This document shows, one piece after another, positions 1 to 7,724 of a stretch of 64,000 nucleotides of DNA. The stretch covers positions 161,567-225,566 of the forward strand of contig NZ_JAQMWP010000017.1 of NCBI RefSeq assembly GCF_030403745.1, in the 5' to 3' direction. A program made the position numbers and the translations under genes. This DNA comes from Streptomyces sp. S.PB5. GTDB taxonomy: Bacteria; Actinomycetota; Actinomycetes; Streptomycetales; Streptomycetaceae. The notes beneath the pieces were generated by a model. The model was not told the DNA's origin and made no database searches. It was given only the letters and a program-made list of their open reading frames with translations. Position 1 is the stretch's first letter; each line of letters opens with the position of its first letter.

Positions 1-702
1 GCCGGTCGCGGAGTCGTCGTCCGCGGCGTCGTAGAGGGCCTGGAGGGCGGCGAGCGCGGCGTCGCGCCGGGACATGCCCTTGTGGAAGAGCTTCTTCAGG
101 GCGCCCCGGGCGTAGGGCGAGCCGGAGCCCTCGGCGTGGAAGTCGGTCTTCTCGTAGAGGCCGCCGGCGACGTCGAAGCTGAAGATGCGGCCCTGCTCGC
201 CGTCCGGGGCGGTGTGGTCGTAGCCGGTGAGGAGGGGGACGACGGCGAGGCCCTGCATGGCCTGGCCCAGGTTCTGCCGGATCATGCCCGCCAGGCGCCG
301 GGCCTTGGCGTTGAGGGTCATCGGGACGCCCTCGATCTTCTCGAAGTGCTTGAGCTCGACCTGGTACAGCTTCACCATGTCCAGCGCGAGCCCGACGGTG
401 CCCGCGAAGGCGACGGCCGTGTGGTCGTCGGCCGGGTGCACCTTCTCCAGGTCGCGCTGGGCGATGAGGTTGCCCATGGTGGCCCTGCGGTCGCCGGCGA
501 TCATCACACCGTCGCGGTAGGCGAGGGCCAGCACGGTGGTGCCGTGCGGGAAGGCGTCGGGTGCGGCGCGCACGCCGTCGGGGAAAGGCCTGCGGGTGGG
601 GAGCAGTCCGGGCCGGTGGGCGGCGAGGAACTCGGTGAAGGACGAGGTCCCGGGAGTGAAGAACTCCTCCCCCAGCCGCCCGCCCCGCTCACTGTCCGTC
701 AT
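1..702 (-). CDS. prcB: 20S proteasome beta subunit, probable second copy (3' end outside window)
   Basis: Catalytic beta subunit of the actinobacterial 20S proteasome. 234 codons are visible; the C-terminus lies off the left edge. A propeptide of 54 residues ends in PHG, and Thr55 of PHGTTVLA is the predicted N-terminal nucleophile after self-processing. Downstream AGDRRATMGN and ALYDAADDDSATG are family hallmarks. The start ATG at 702 gives the usual propeptide opening (EEFFTPGTSSFTEFL). The sequence departs clearly from the canonical Streptomyces PrcB as I remember it, and the upstream neighbours are a flippase and a glycosyltransferase rather than pup/dop. I therefore infer a paralogue of the prcB2 type known from some streptomycetes. 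A partner prcA would be expected just beyond the edge. Confidence 0.9.
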   Translation of the reverse strand, partial: MTDSERGGRLGEEFFTPGTSSFTEFLAAHRPGLLPTRRPFPDGVRAAPDAFPHGTTVLALAYRDGVMIAGDRRATMGNLIAQRDLEKVHPADDHTAVAFAGTVGLALDMVKLYQVELKHFEKIEGVPMTLNAKARRLAGMIRQNLGQAMQGLAVVPLLTGYDHTAPDGEQGRIFSFDVAGGLYEKTDFHAEGSGSPYARGALKKLFHKGMSRRDAALAALQALYDAADDDSATG

Positions 703-811
703 GGCGTTCCCCCTCGTCTGCCCGGGCCGACATCCGAGTCCTACCTGGAGCGGCTGCGCGGGAAACACGCGATCGTCGTCACAACTGCCGCCGTGGACCG
801 TCCCGCCCCGC

Positions 812-1750
812 TCACAGCGCCTTGCGCCGCACCAGCACCCCGAGCACCACGAGGCCCGGAACCAGCGGCAGCCACACCGTCAGGAGGCGGTAGCCGAGCA
901 CGGCGGAGGCCGCCGCGGTGGCCGGGGCGCCCGAGGCGGTGAGGGCGAGCGCCAGGGCCGCGTCGAGGGAGCCGAAGCCGCCCGGGGTGGGCAGCAGGGC
1001 GGCGGCGCTGCTGGCGGCGAGATAGAGCAGCGCCACCCGGGCCGGCGGCAGCGACAGGGCCACGGCCTGGGTGACGGCGATCAGGACGAGGGCGTGCAGC
1101 GCGGCGAAGGCGAGCGAGCCGCCCCAGAGGGCCGCCGCCCGGGACGGGTTGGCGTGGACGGCCCTGATGTCGGCGACCACGGCGGCCAGCGCGCGCCGGC
1201 ATCGCGACCAGGCGAGCACGACGGCCACCCCGACGGCCGCGGCGAGCAGGGCGAGGAGCACGCCCGCCGAGAGCCGTGGCATCCGCAGGACGCCGGGGCA
1301 GGCCACCGTGAGCGCGACGATCAGGACGGCGCGGACGGCCACTCCGGCGGTGCCCTTCACGGCGAGGGCGCTCGCCGCGCGGCAGGCCGGCAGCCCGCAC
1401 CGCATGAGGAAGCGGAGGTTGACCGCGCCCGCGCCGAGTCCGGCGGGCAGCACATGGTTGGCGGCGCAGGCGGCGAACTGGGCGGCCACGAGCCGCCCTT
1501 GGGGCAGCCGCCGCACCACCGCGCCCTGCTGGGCCAGCGCCGCGCAGACCCAGGTCGCGGCGGCGGCCGTGGCCCCCACCAGCAGCCAGCCCTGGTCGGC
1601 GACGGCGAGCCGCACGGCTCCCTGTTCCAGCACCGGCCAGTGCCGCCGGGCGAGACAGACCGCGCCGATCAGCACGACGAGGGAGAGCGCGCCGTGCCAG
1701 TAGACGCGTCTTCGGCCGGGGGCGGCGACGACAACCGGTTCGGACGTCAT
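812..1750 (-). CDS. Flippase-like integral membrane protein (lysylphosphatidylglycerol synthase TM region family)
   Basis: A 312-residue polytopic membrane protein with about eight hydrophobic segments. The conserved family signature is LLPTPGGFGSLDAALALAL near residue 255, matching the PGG-G--E-A pattern of the YbhN/AglD/MprF transmembrane domain family. Members move or modify lipid-linked substrates. The start ATG at 1750 overlaps the stop of the upstream glycosyltransferase as ATGA, so the two are translationally coupled. I infer that this protein acts on the lipid carrier or product of that GT-C enzyme. Exact substrate unknown. Confidence 0.75.
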   Translation of the reverse strand: MTSEPVVVAAPGRRRVYWHGALSLVVLIGAVCLARRHWPVLEQGAVRLAVADQGWLLVGATAAAATWVCAALAQQGAVVRRLPQGRLVAAQFAACAANHVLPAGLGAGAVNLRFLMRCGLPACRAASALAVKGTAGVAVRAVLIVALTVACPGVLRMPRLSAGVLLALLAAAVGVAVVLAWSRCRRALAAVVADIRAVHANPSRAAALWGGSLAFAALHALVLIAVTQAVALSLPPARVALLYLAASSAAALLPTPGGFGSLDAALALALTASGAPATAAASAVLGYRLLTVWLPLVPGLVVLGVLVRRKAL

Positions 1751-3216
1751 GGGCCGCCGCCGTCCGCCACGGGGCCGACCCGTACATCGAGCCCGTTCAG
1801 CCGGTACGGGGTCCAGTCGTGGGCGTACCCGGCGGGACGGCTGTCCGGGTAGACGAGGTGGGCGACGGGGATCCGGCGGGCGGTGTCCTCGATCTCGGCC
1901 GCCGTGGAGTTGGTGTTGGGGCCCTTCACGGCAGCGGAGGAGCAGCCGGTGTAGTACGCGATGGGCAGCGCCTCGTACCCGGTGAGCACGCACGGCGGGC
2001 TGACGCCCACGCGGTGGAGTTCGGCGGCCGTCCGCTCCCAGGCCTCGCGGTCGGTGGTGGAGCGGGTGACGACGCGGTCGACGACGGCGTACTGCACGGC
2101 CAGGTGCGCGGCCAGCCCGAGCGCGACGAGGGCCGTGGCCATCGGCCGCCATCGGCCGCCGGGCGCGGTCACGAGCCGGAGCAGCCCGTCGGCGACGGGG
2201 ATCGCGGCCAGGGCGTAGGCGGGCAGCAGGAAGCGGGGAGCCGCGTATCCGATCAGGAACAGGTAGGGGAACGCCGCCGTGGTGGCGCAGAGCAACGGGA
2301 TCAGGCTCTGCGCGGTGCGCCGGGCGCGGACGGCGACGACCAGGCCGAGGACGGCGAGCAGCGGGAGGACCACCCACCACACGGTCAGCGCGGGATGGGG
2401 CATCTCACCGGTGCACGGGCGGCACAGGGTGCGGCCGACCTGGCTCTTCATCTGGTCGTCGACGGCGAGGTTCCAGCCGAGTCCGCCCTGTATGCGCGAG
2501 CCGTCGTGCAGCCGCTGCGCCAGGCCGCCGTATCTCAGATACGCCTCGATCACCCACTGGGCGGCGCCGAGGACGAGCCCCGCGACGAGGCCGCCGAGCA
2601 GCCGCCACCGCCGGCCCACGACCGTGAGGACGAGGAGGGGCGCCGTCACCCAGACGGCGTCGGTGGGCCGCATCAGTGCCATCAGGGCGGCGCCCGCCAG
2701 CACGCCCCACACGCGGCCCTTCAGGAAGCAGCCCACGGCGACCAGGGCGCCGATCGCCACCCAGTAGTTGGGCATGGCCTGCGGACCGTAGTAGAGCGTC
2801 ACCCACAGGGACGCGAAGAGTGCCCCGGCGCCCGCGAGGACGCGCGCGGGGAAGACACCGCGCCAGACGCGCAGGGCGAGGTAGAGGGCGAGTCCGGACA
2901 GGACGGCGAGGTAGATCCGCAGCAGCGGCGTGGACGTCGACCAGGACGCGACCGGCGCCACCAGCAGGGACACGCCACGCGCGCGTGGGGCGCTGAAGTA
3001 GGAGGCCGGGGCCTGGGCGCCGACCTGGCTGACGTACACGGTCTCGTCCCAGCCGAGGCCCATCCCGGGCCGTACGAGCGCCAGCTGGGCGAGGACGAAC
3101 GCGCCGGCCACGCCGGCGAGCAGGGCGTCTGCGCGCGTCCGCCGGAGCCTGCCGGGCGCGGCCGCCGCCTCGTGCCGTCGCACGCCCATCAGTACGGCGT
3201 TCCCGCCCTGCGTCAT
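1747..3216 (-). CDS. GT-C fold membrane glycosyltransferase (ArnT/PMT-like)
   Basis: A 489-residue multi-pass membrane protein. Early in the first extracytoplasmic loop it carries GLGWDETVYVSQ (around residues 53-64), the acidic DE motif typical of GT-C glycosyltransferases that use polyprenyl-phosphate sugars. Many hydrophobic helices follow, then a soluble C-terminal loop with two Cys residues (CVLTGYEALPIAYYTGCS). A GGGGTGG-type ribosome site precedes the ATG at 3216; an internal ATG nine codons later is an alternative. It is coupled to the downstream flippase-like gene by a 4-base overlap, which suggests cell-envelope glycoconjugate assembly. Acceptor unknown. Confidence 0.7.
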   Translation of the reverse strand: MTQGGNAVLMGVRRHEAAAAPGRLRRTRADALLAGVAGAFVLAQLALVRPGMGLGWDETVYVSQVGAQAPASYFSAPRARGVSLLVAPVASWSTSTPLLRIYLAVLSGLALYLALRVWRGVFPARVLAGAGALFASLWVTLYYGPQAMPNYWVAIGALVAVGCFLKGRVWGVLAGAALMALMRPTDAVWVTAPLLVLTVVGRRWRLLGGLVAGLVLGAAQWVIEAYLRYGGLAQRLHDGSRIQGGLGWNLAVDDQMKSQVGRTLCRPCTGEMPHPALTVWWVVLPLLAVLGLVVAVRARRTAQSLIPLLCATTAAFPYLFLIGYAAPRFLLPAYALAAIPVADGLLRLVTAPGGRWRPMATALVALGLAAHLAVQYAVVDRVVTRSTTDREAWERTAAELHRVGVSPPCVLTGYEALPIAYYTGCSSAAVKGPNTNSTAAEIEDTARRIPVAHLVYPDSRPAGYAHDWTPYRLNGLDVRVGPVADGGGP

Positions 3217-3288
3217 CGTCCACCCCTCACCCCTACGCGCCGTGGCGCTCCTGAGATCCCACGGCTTTGAGCTGGGGAATTACAGAAA

Positions 3289-3310
3289 ACACGGACAAAC
3301 TAACCCGTGT
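3289..3310. repeat. Short inverted repeat in an AT-richer intergenic stretch
   Basis: ACACGG and CCGTGT form a perfect 6-bp inverted repeat with a 10-nt spacer, about 75 bp upstream of the GT-C gene start at 3216 (minus strand). The surrounding 3270-3315 is AT-richer than its neighbourhood, as expected for a promoter or operator. No convincing -35/-10 pair could be placed. Confidence 0.25.
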
Positions 3311-3403
3311 CCTGTCGGTGCGCAGCGCGAAGTTCGGCCAGGTGCCTGATATTTCGTCCGATTATCGGCACAACTGTTGCGCCCATCGTGCGTCAGTCGC
3401 GCG

Positions 3404-3799
3404 TCAGTCGTGCGGGAACGAGTGGTGCTCGTGGGCGACGAGCCAGCGGCCGCCCTCCTTGCGCAGACCGAAGGTCAGGCGCAGCCGCAGGGCGGGGTGT
3501 GCCGCGAGTTCCTCGGGGGTCGCGCAGCGCAGGAGGGCGTGGGCGTAGGCGACGTCGGAGCCGGCGGTGACGTCGAGGGTCTCGATGTCGAAGCAGGCGC
3601 CCTGGGCCTGCCAGGCGAAGAAGGGCGGCCAGGCGGCGCCGTAGGCGTCGAGTCCGTGGATGCCGTGGTGGGGCGGCGGGACGTCGTACATGACGATGTC
3701 CTCGGCGTGCCCGGCGAGCACGCCGGCGAGGTCGCCCCGGTGCACGGCGTCGGCCCAGGCGGTGATGAGGGTGCGGATCTGCGCGGCGTCGTCGGACAC
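3404..3799 (-). CDS. SnoaL-like / NTF2-fold protein
   Basis: A 131-residue protein of the NTF2-like superfamily (SgcJ/EcaC type): N-terminal helix TLITAWADAVHRGDLAGVLAGHAEDIVMYDVPP, then HGIHGLDAYGAAW and a C-terminal beta sheet ending WLVAHEHHSFPHD. The GTG at 3799 is chosen because GGAGG sits about 9 nt upstream and the fold starts immediately after it; the long in-frame extension upstream is high-GC noise. The family covers small-molecule binders, ketosteroid-isomerase-like enzymes and polyketide tailoring proteins. No specific reaction can be assigned. Next to the divergent nucleoside kinase. Confidence 0.75.
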   Translation of the reverse strand: MSDDAAQIRTLITAWADAVHRGDLAGVLAGHAEDIVMYDVPPPHHGIHGLDAYGAAWPPFFAWQAQGACFDIETLDVTAGSDVAYAHALLRCATPEELAAHPALRLRLTFGLRKEGGRWLVAHEHHSFPHD

Positions 3800-3882
3800 G
3801 GTGGCGGCTCCCTCCTCGGTCCCCTCGCCATCCTCCCCGCCGCCCCGGGCCCCCGCGCGGCGGCGGGTGTCACACTCTGCGT

Positions 3883-4551
3883 GTGCCCCTGACATTCGAC
3901 GACCTGCTGCTGCGCGCCCGGTCCCTCCGGCGGGGCGGGCGCGGACGCGCCGTGCTCGGCATCGCGGGCAGCCCCGGTGCGGGCAAGACGACACTCGCCG
4001 AGACCCTGGTGCGCGAGCTCAACGCGAGCGGGGAGCCATGGGTCGCGCACGTCCCCATGGACGGCTTCCATCTGGCCGACGTGGAGCTGGAGCGGCTCGG
4101 CCTGCGCGACCGCAAGGGCGCGCCCGCGACCTTCGACGCGGCGGGCTACGCGGCGCTGCTGCGCCGGCTGCGCACGGAGGAGGACGGCGACGACATCGTG
4201 TACGCGCCCAGCTTCGAACGGGTGCTGGAGCAGCCCGTCGCGGGCGCCGTGCCGGTGCCGCCGTCGGCCCGGCTGGTGGTGACCGAGGGCAACTACCTGC
4301 TGCTGGACACGGGCGCGTGGGTCCGGGTGCGGCAGCAGTTGGACGAGGTGTGGTTCTGCGAGGTGGACGAGCAGGAGCGGATCCGGCGGCTGGTCGCCCG
4401 GCACGAGGAGTTCGGCAAGGAGCACGAGGAGGCCGTGGCCTGGGTGCTGGGCACCGACCAGCGCAACGCCGACCTGGTCGCGGCGACGCGGGGCCGGGCG
4501 GATCTGGTCGTGCCGGTCACGGCACTCGAGGGCCGTCAGGCGGTGTCGTAG
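3883..4551 (+). CDS. P-loop nucleoside/nucleotide kinase family protein
   Basis: A 222-residue kinase of the uridine kinase/phosphoribulokinase-like P-loop class. The Walker A motif GSPGAGKT is at residues 29-36, followed by VPMDGFHLADVEL (substrate/metal aspartate region) and VVTEGNYLLLD, a Walker B-like stretch. RRLVARHEEFGK near residue 165 looks like the LID region. The family phosphorylates small metabolites such as nucleosides, pantothenate or sugars; substrate not deducible. The start is GTG at 3883 with no clear ribosome site, 83 bp from the divergent SnoaL-like gene. Its last 16 bases overlap the end of the convergent HxlR regulator. Confidence 0.75.
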   Translation: MPLTFDDLLLRARSLRRGGRGRAVLGIAGSPGAGKTTLAETLVRELNASGEPWVAHVPMDGFHLADVELERLGLRDRKGAPATFDAAGYAALLRRLRTEEDGDDIVYAPSFERVLEQPVAGAVPVPPSARLVVTEGNYLLLDTGAWVRVRQQLDEVWFCEVDEQERIRRLVARHEEFGKEHEEAVAWVLGTDQRNADLVAATRGRADLVVPVTALEGRQAVS

Positions 4552-4901
4552 TCCCGTCTCGCCCGCTCGACCTCGTCGAGGTGGTCGGCCGACCAGTCGG
4601 CGAGGTGCGCGAAGAGCGGGGCGAGGCTGCGGCCCAGCTCGCTGATCTCGTACTCGACCCGGGGCGGGACCTCGGGGTGATAGGTGCGTACGACGAGGCC
4701 GTCGCGCTCCAGTTGCCGCAGCCGCTGGGTCAGCACCTTCGGCGTGATCTTCGTGATGCGCCGCTCCAGCTCCACGAACCGCTGCCGGCCGTGCGCGTGC
4801 AGGCTCCACAGGATCGGTGTGGTCCAGCGGCTGAACACCATGTCGACCACCGGCCCTATGGGGCAGGCGAGTTCGGGGTCGGTCGCGGCCGCGATCTCCA
4901 T
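4536..4901 (-). CDS. HxlR-family winged-helix regulator
   Basis: 121 residues with the HxlR/DUF24 layout: CPIGPVVDMVFSRWTTPILWSL (conserved Cys and helix 1), then RQRFVELERRITKITPKVLTQRLRQLERDGLVVRTYHPEVPPRVEYEISELG, the winged helix-turn-helix. Such proteins sense thiol-reactive electrophiles or oxidants through the N-terminal Cys. The ATG at 4901 is favoured over an in-frame GTG two codons upstream because GGAGGG lies 8 nt before it. It is divergent from the NmrA-like oxidoreductase across 105 bp, the usual HxlR/quinone reductase arrangement (QorR/YodB type), so it probably represses that gene. Confidence 0.85.
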   Translation of the reverse strand: MEIAAATDPELACPIGPVVDMVFSRWTTPILWSLHAHGRQRFVELERRITKITPKVLTQRLRQLERDGLVVRTYHPEVPPRVEYEISELGRSLAPLFAHLADWSADHLDEVERARRDYDTA

Positions 4902-4933
4902 GCGCACATCCCTCCGGGGTAGTCACTTTCCCC

Positions 4934-4943
4934 TAGGTACCTA
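4934..4943. promoter_or_regulatory. Candidate HxlR operator (TAGGTACCTA)
   Basis: A perfect 10-bp palindrome, TAGGTACCTA, in the divergent promoter region between the HxlR regulator and the NmrA-like gene. A GTAG at about 4919 and CTAC at 4941-4944 bracket it in HxlR-like half-site fashion. Position and symmetry suggest a shared operator. Confidence 0.35.
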
Positions 4944-5006
4944 CTATATCCACGGTGTTAGCGTCCCTTCGTCGGCAACAAGGCCGATTTCACAAGGGAG
5001 TTGCTC

Positions 5007-5852
5007 ATGATCGTGGTGACGGGGGCGACGGGGAACGTCGGCCGGGAGCTCGTCCGCGCACTCGCCGGGTCCGGTGCCGAGGTGACCGCGACGTCCCGGC
5101 GGATCGCCGACGGGGACGCGCCGCAGGGGGTCCGCGCGCGGCCGGCGGATCTGGCGGACGCCGAGAGTCTCAGGGCCGTGCTCGACGGAGCCGACGCGCT
5201 CTTCCTGCATGACGGCGGTCTGTCCGCACACCATCTCGACGTTCCGCATCTCATGGACGTCGCCAAGGCCGGCGGGGTCCGGCGGGTCGTCCTGCTGTCC
5301 TCGCTGGGCGTGGTGACCAGGCCGGAGTCGGTCTCGCACGGTGGCATCGGGCGGGCCATCGACGAGGCCGTACGCCAGTCGGGCCTGGAGTGGACGATCC
5401 TGCGGCCGAACGGTTTCCACTCCAATGCGTTCGCCTGGGCCGAGTCCGTGCGCGACCGGCGCACCGTAGCCACTCCGTTCGGCGACGTCGGTCTGCCCAC
5501 GGTCGACCCCGCGGACATCGCCGCGGTCGCCGCGGTGGCGCTGCGCGAGGACGGACACGCCGGACAGGCCTACGAGTTGACCGGCCCGGCCCTGGTCACG
5601 CCCCGTCAGCAGGCCGCGGCGCTCGGCACGGCGCTGGGCGAGCCGGTCCGGTTCGTCGAGCTGGGCCGGGACGAGGCCCGGAGCCACCTGCTGCGCTTCA
5701 TGCCCGAGCCCGTGGCCGACACCACACTCGACGTCCTGGGCTCCCCCACCCCCGCCGAACAGCGCGTCAGCCCCGACATCGAGCGCGTCACCGGCCGCGC
5801 CCCGGGCACCTTCGCCGACTGGGCGCGACGGAACGCCGCGGCGTTCCGGTAG
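5007..5852 (+). CDS. NmrA-like NAD(P)H-binding oxidoreductase
   Basis: 281 residues. The Rossmann motif GATGNVG sits at residues 6-12 (MIVVTGATGNVGREL), with atypical-SDR features VVLLSSLGV and TILRPNGFHSN in place of the classical Y-K pair, and a C-terminal substrate lobe. It resembles quinone-reductase-2/NmrA-type proteins that bind NADPH and reduce quinones or act as redox sensors. The ATG at 5007 follows AAGGGAG at about 6 nt. Divergent from an HxlR regulator, consistent with electrophile-induced expression. Confidence 0.8.
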   Translation: MIVVTGATGNVGRELVRALAGSGAEVTATSRRIADGDAPQGVRARPADLADAESLRAVLDGADALFLHDGGLSAHHLDVPHLMDVAKAGGVRRVVLLSSLGVVTRPESVSHGGIGRAIDEAVRQSGLEWTILRPNGFHSNAFAWAESVRDRRTVATPFGDVGLPTVDPADIAAVAAVALREDGHAGQAYELTGPALVTPRQQAAALGTALGEPVRFVELGRDEARSHLLRFMPEPVADTTLDVLGSPTPAEQRVSPDIERVTGRAPGTFADWARRNAAAFR

Positions 5853-5881
5853 GACTCACCGCATGGGGCCGCCGTGGACGT

Positions 5882-7711
5882 TCAGGCGACGATCGTCAGC
5901 TCCGGCTCGCCGTGCGCGTCGCCGGCCGGGTCGCCGATCACCGCGGTGAACGCCTCGGTCCGGACGGTCAGCCCCTGGGGCCCGTGCTCGATCACCGGCG
6001 CGAACGCACCGCCGGGGCCGTAGCGCACGGCGAAGACATGCAGGTCCTCGGGGGCGCCCGGTACCGGGCCCGCCTCCAGCGCCGTCGAGGAGACGAGATG
6101 ACGCCAGCCCAGGTCGGGGTTGCCGTAACCGCGCGGGTCCTCGGCCAGGGCGAAGGCGGCCTGCTCCTGGGTGAGCTCCGAGCGGGCGTCGAAGTGGTCG
6201 GGGCCCTCCGTGTCCGGGTGGGTCAGGCGGAGTTCGCCAGCGGCGACGGCCTGGTGCCCTGCGGTGCGGCGGACGCGGTCGCCGTCGTCGGTGGCGTACG
6301 GCATTCCGGCGAGCAGGTACGGCGTGCCGGGGAGGCGTTCCACGGCGACCGTCGTCCACAGGCTGGTGCCGTCGGTGACGTACAGGGACCGCACGTGCCG
6401 CAGGACGTGGTCGCGGCCGACGACCGGCTTGGTGACCAGTTTGGCCGCGAGGCCCTCGGCCCGGATGTCGCGGACGCGGACCTCGCCCATCGGGCGGCAG
6501 AACAGGAAGCCGTCGACGACCGGGCCGAAGCCGTGCTGGCGGTGGACGGCGGCGGGCAGGTAGTAGGTGCCGCCCGCCTCGACCACCGCCGGGGTCAGAT
6601 GGCCGTCGAAGGCCACGGACACCGTGCCGGCCCGGAGTTGATGGCGGACGGGCTCGGCCGAGGGCGTGCGGTGCCAGCGCGTGGTGTCCTGGATCTGCCA
6701 GACCAGCATCCACGCGAAGTGCCCGTCGACCCTGCCGTCCTCCTGGACCGCGTGCCGGGCCCAGCGGCTGTCGCCCCGGTAGCGGCCGAGGTCGGAGCCG
6801 ATGCGGGCGCCGAAGTAGCGCAGCCCCAGGACCGACTCGAAGGCGGAGTGCTGCTCGCTGTAGCGGGGGCCGCCGTTGTCGAAACCGCCGTTCGTCAGGC
6901 GGGCGTCGATGTAGCGGGCCAGGGTGTCGCCGTCCTCGGCGAAGATCTCCTCGCCGCTGATCCGGTGGGCCTGGGCGAGGAAGGACAGGGAGATCGGGCC
7001 GTAGTTGTTGTCGTAGGCGCCGCCGTGCTCGGGCGGCAGCAGGGCGCCCCGGTCGCGGACGCGGTGGGCGCGGATCTCGTCGGCGTACAGCTCGACGGCC
7101 TTCGACCGGACCGACTCCCCCTGCTCGGGCGGGAGATGACGGGCCAGCATCAGCCCGCCGACGACACACCCGATCGCCTGGTTGCCCGCCTCCTGCGGGT
7201 TGAAGAAGGTCGCCTCGGTCAGCCAGCGCCAGTATCCGCGTGCCACGTCGAGGAGTTGGGCGCGCGCCTTGTCCTCGACCAGGCCGTCGGCGAGGTCGAG
7301 CACGTTGACGGCCTGGAGCAGCGCCCACACCGTGCTCGGCCAGTCGCCGATGGGGTGGGCGCCCGCCGCGAGGGTGTAACGGGCGTACGGCAGATGGGAG
7401 TTGCGCACCTTCAGGTTGGGGTAGCCGGGGTTGTCCTCGGTGTACACCCGCTCCCGGAGGTGGAAGGCGAGGCTGCGGTTGACCGCCTCCGGCAGCCGCG
7501 GGTCCTTGCCGCGCTGCCAGTCGAGCGCGAGCAGGGAGGTGATGCCGAGCGAGGTGTCGCCGATGTCGTCGAGGGAGTCGGGGTGTTCGAGGTTGCCCTC
7601 GGGCGTGAGGCGCGCGAGGGCCTGCTCGGTGACGTCGGCGAGCACGGCGTCGTACGCCTGCGGGGTGTCCGGCAGGTCGTGCAACGGGCCGAGCTGGCGA
7701 GGGAGGTACAC
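5882..7711 (-). CDS. Large helical-toroid protein of the sugar locus, function unassigned
   Basis: A 609-residue cytoplasmic protein without a signal peptide. The N-terminal ~350 residues are rich in repeated amphipathic helices with conserved aromatic/acidic stretches (DIGDTSLGITSLLALDWQRG, HGGAYDNNYGPISLSF, TNGGFDNGGPRYSEQHSAFE), as in (alpha/alpha)6-toroid glycosidases and polysaccharide lyases. The remainder is beta-rich. GTG at 7711 has AAGGG 9 nt upstream and lies 13 bases after the preceding gene's stop. It is the last gene of the ABC-transporter operon, so I infer action on the imported oligosaccharide. Family membership is from overall pattern only. Confidence 0.6.
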   Translation of the reverse strand: MYLPRQLGPLHDLPDTPQAYDAVLADVTEQALARLTPEGNLEHPDSLDDIGDTSLGITSLLALDWQRGKDPRLPEAVNRSLAFHLRERVYTEDNPGYPNLKVRNSHLPYARYTLAAGAHPIGDWPSTVWALLQAVNVLDLADGLVEDKARAQLLDVARGYWRWLTEATFFNPQEAGNQAIGCVVGGLMLARHLPPEQGESVRSKAVELYADEIRAHRVRDRGALLPPEHGGAYDNNYGPISLSFLAQAHRISGEEIFAEDGDTLARYIDARLTNGGFDNGGPRYSEQHSAFESVLGLRYFGARIGSDLGRYRGDSRWARHAVQEDGRVDGHFAWMLVWQIQDTTRWHRTPSAEPVRHQLRAGTVSVAFDGHLTPAVVEAGGTYYLPAAVHRQHGFGPVVDGFLFCRPMGEVRVRDIRAEGLAAKLVTKPVVGRDHVLRHVRSLYVTDGTSLWTTVAVERLPGTPYLLAGMPYATDDGDRVRRTAGHQAVAAGELRLTHPDTEGPDHFDARSELTQEQAAFALAEDPRGYGNPDLGWRHLVSSTALEAGPVPGAPEDLHVFAVRYGPGGAFAPVIEHGPQGLTVRTEAFTAVIGDPAGDAHGEPELTIVA

Positions 7712-7724
7712 GGAAATCAGCCCT

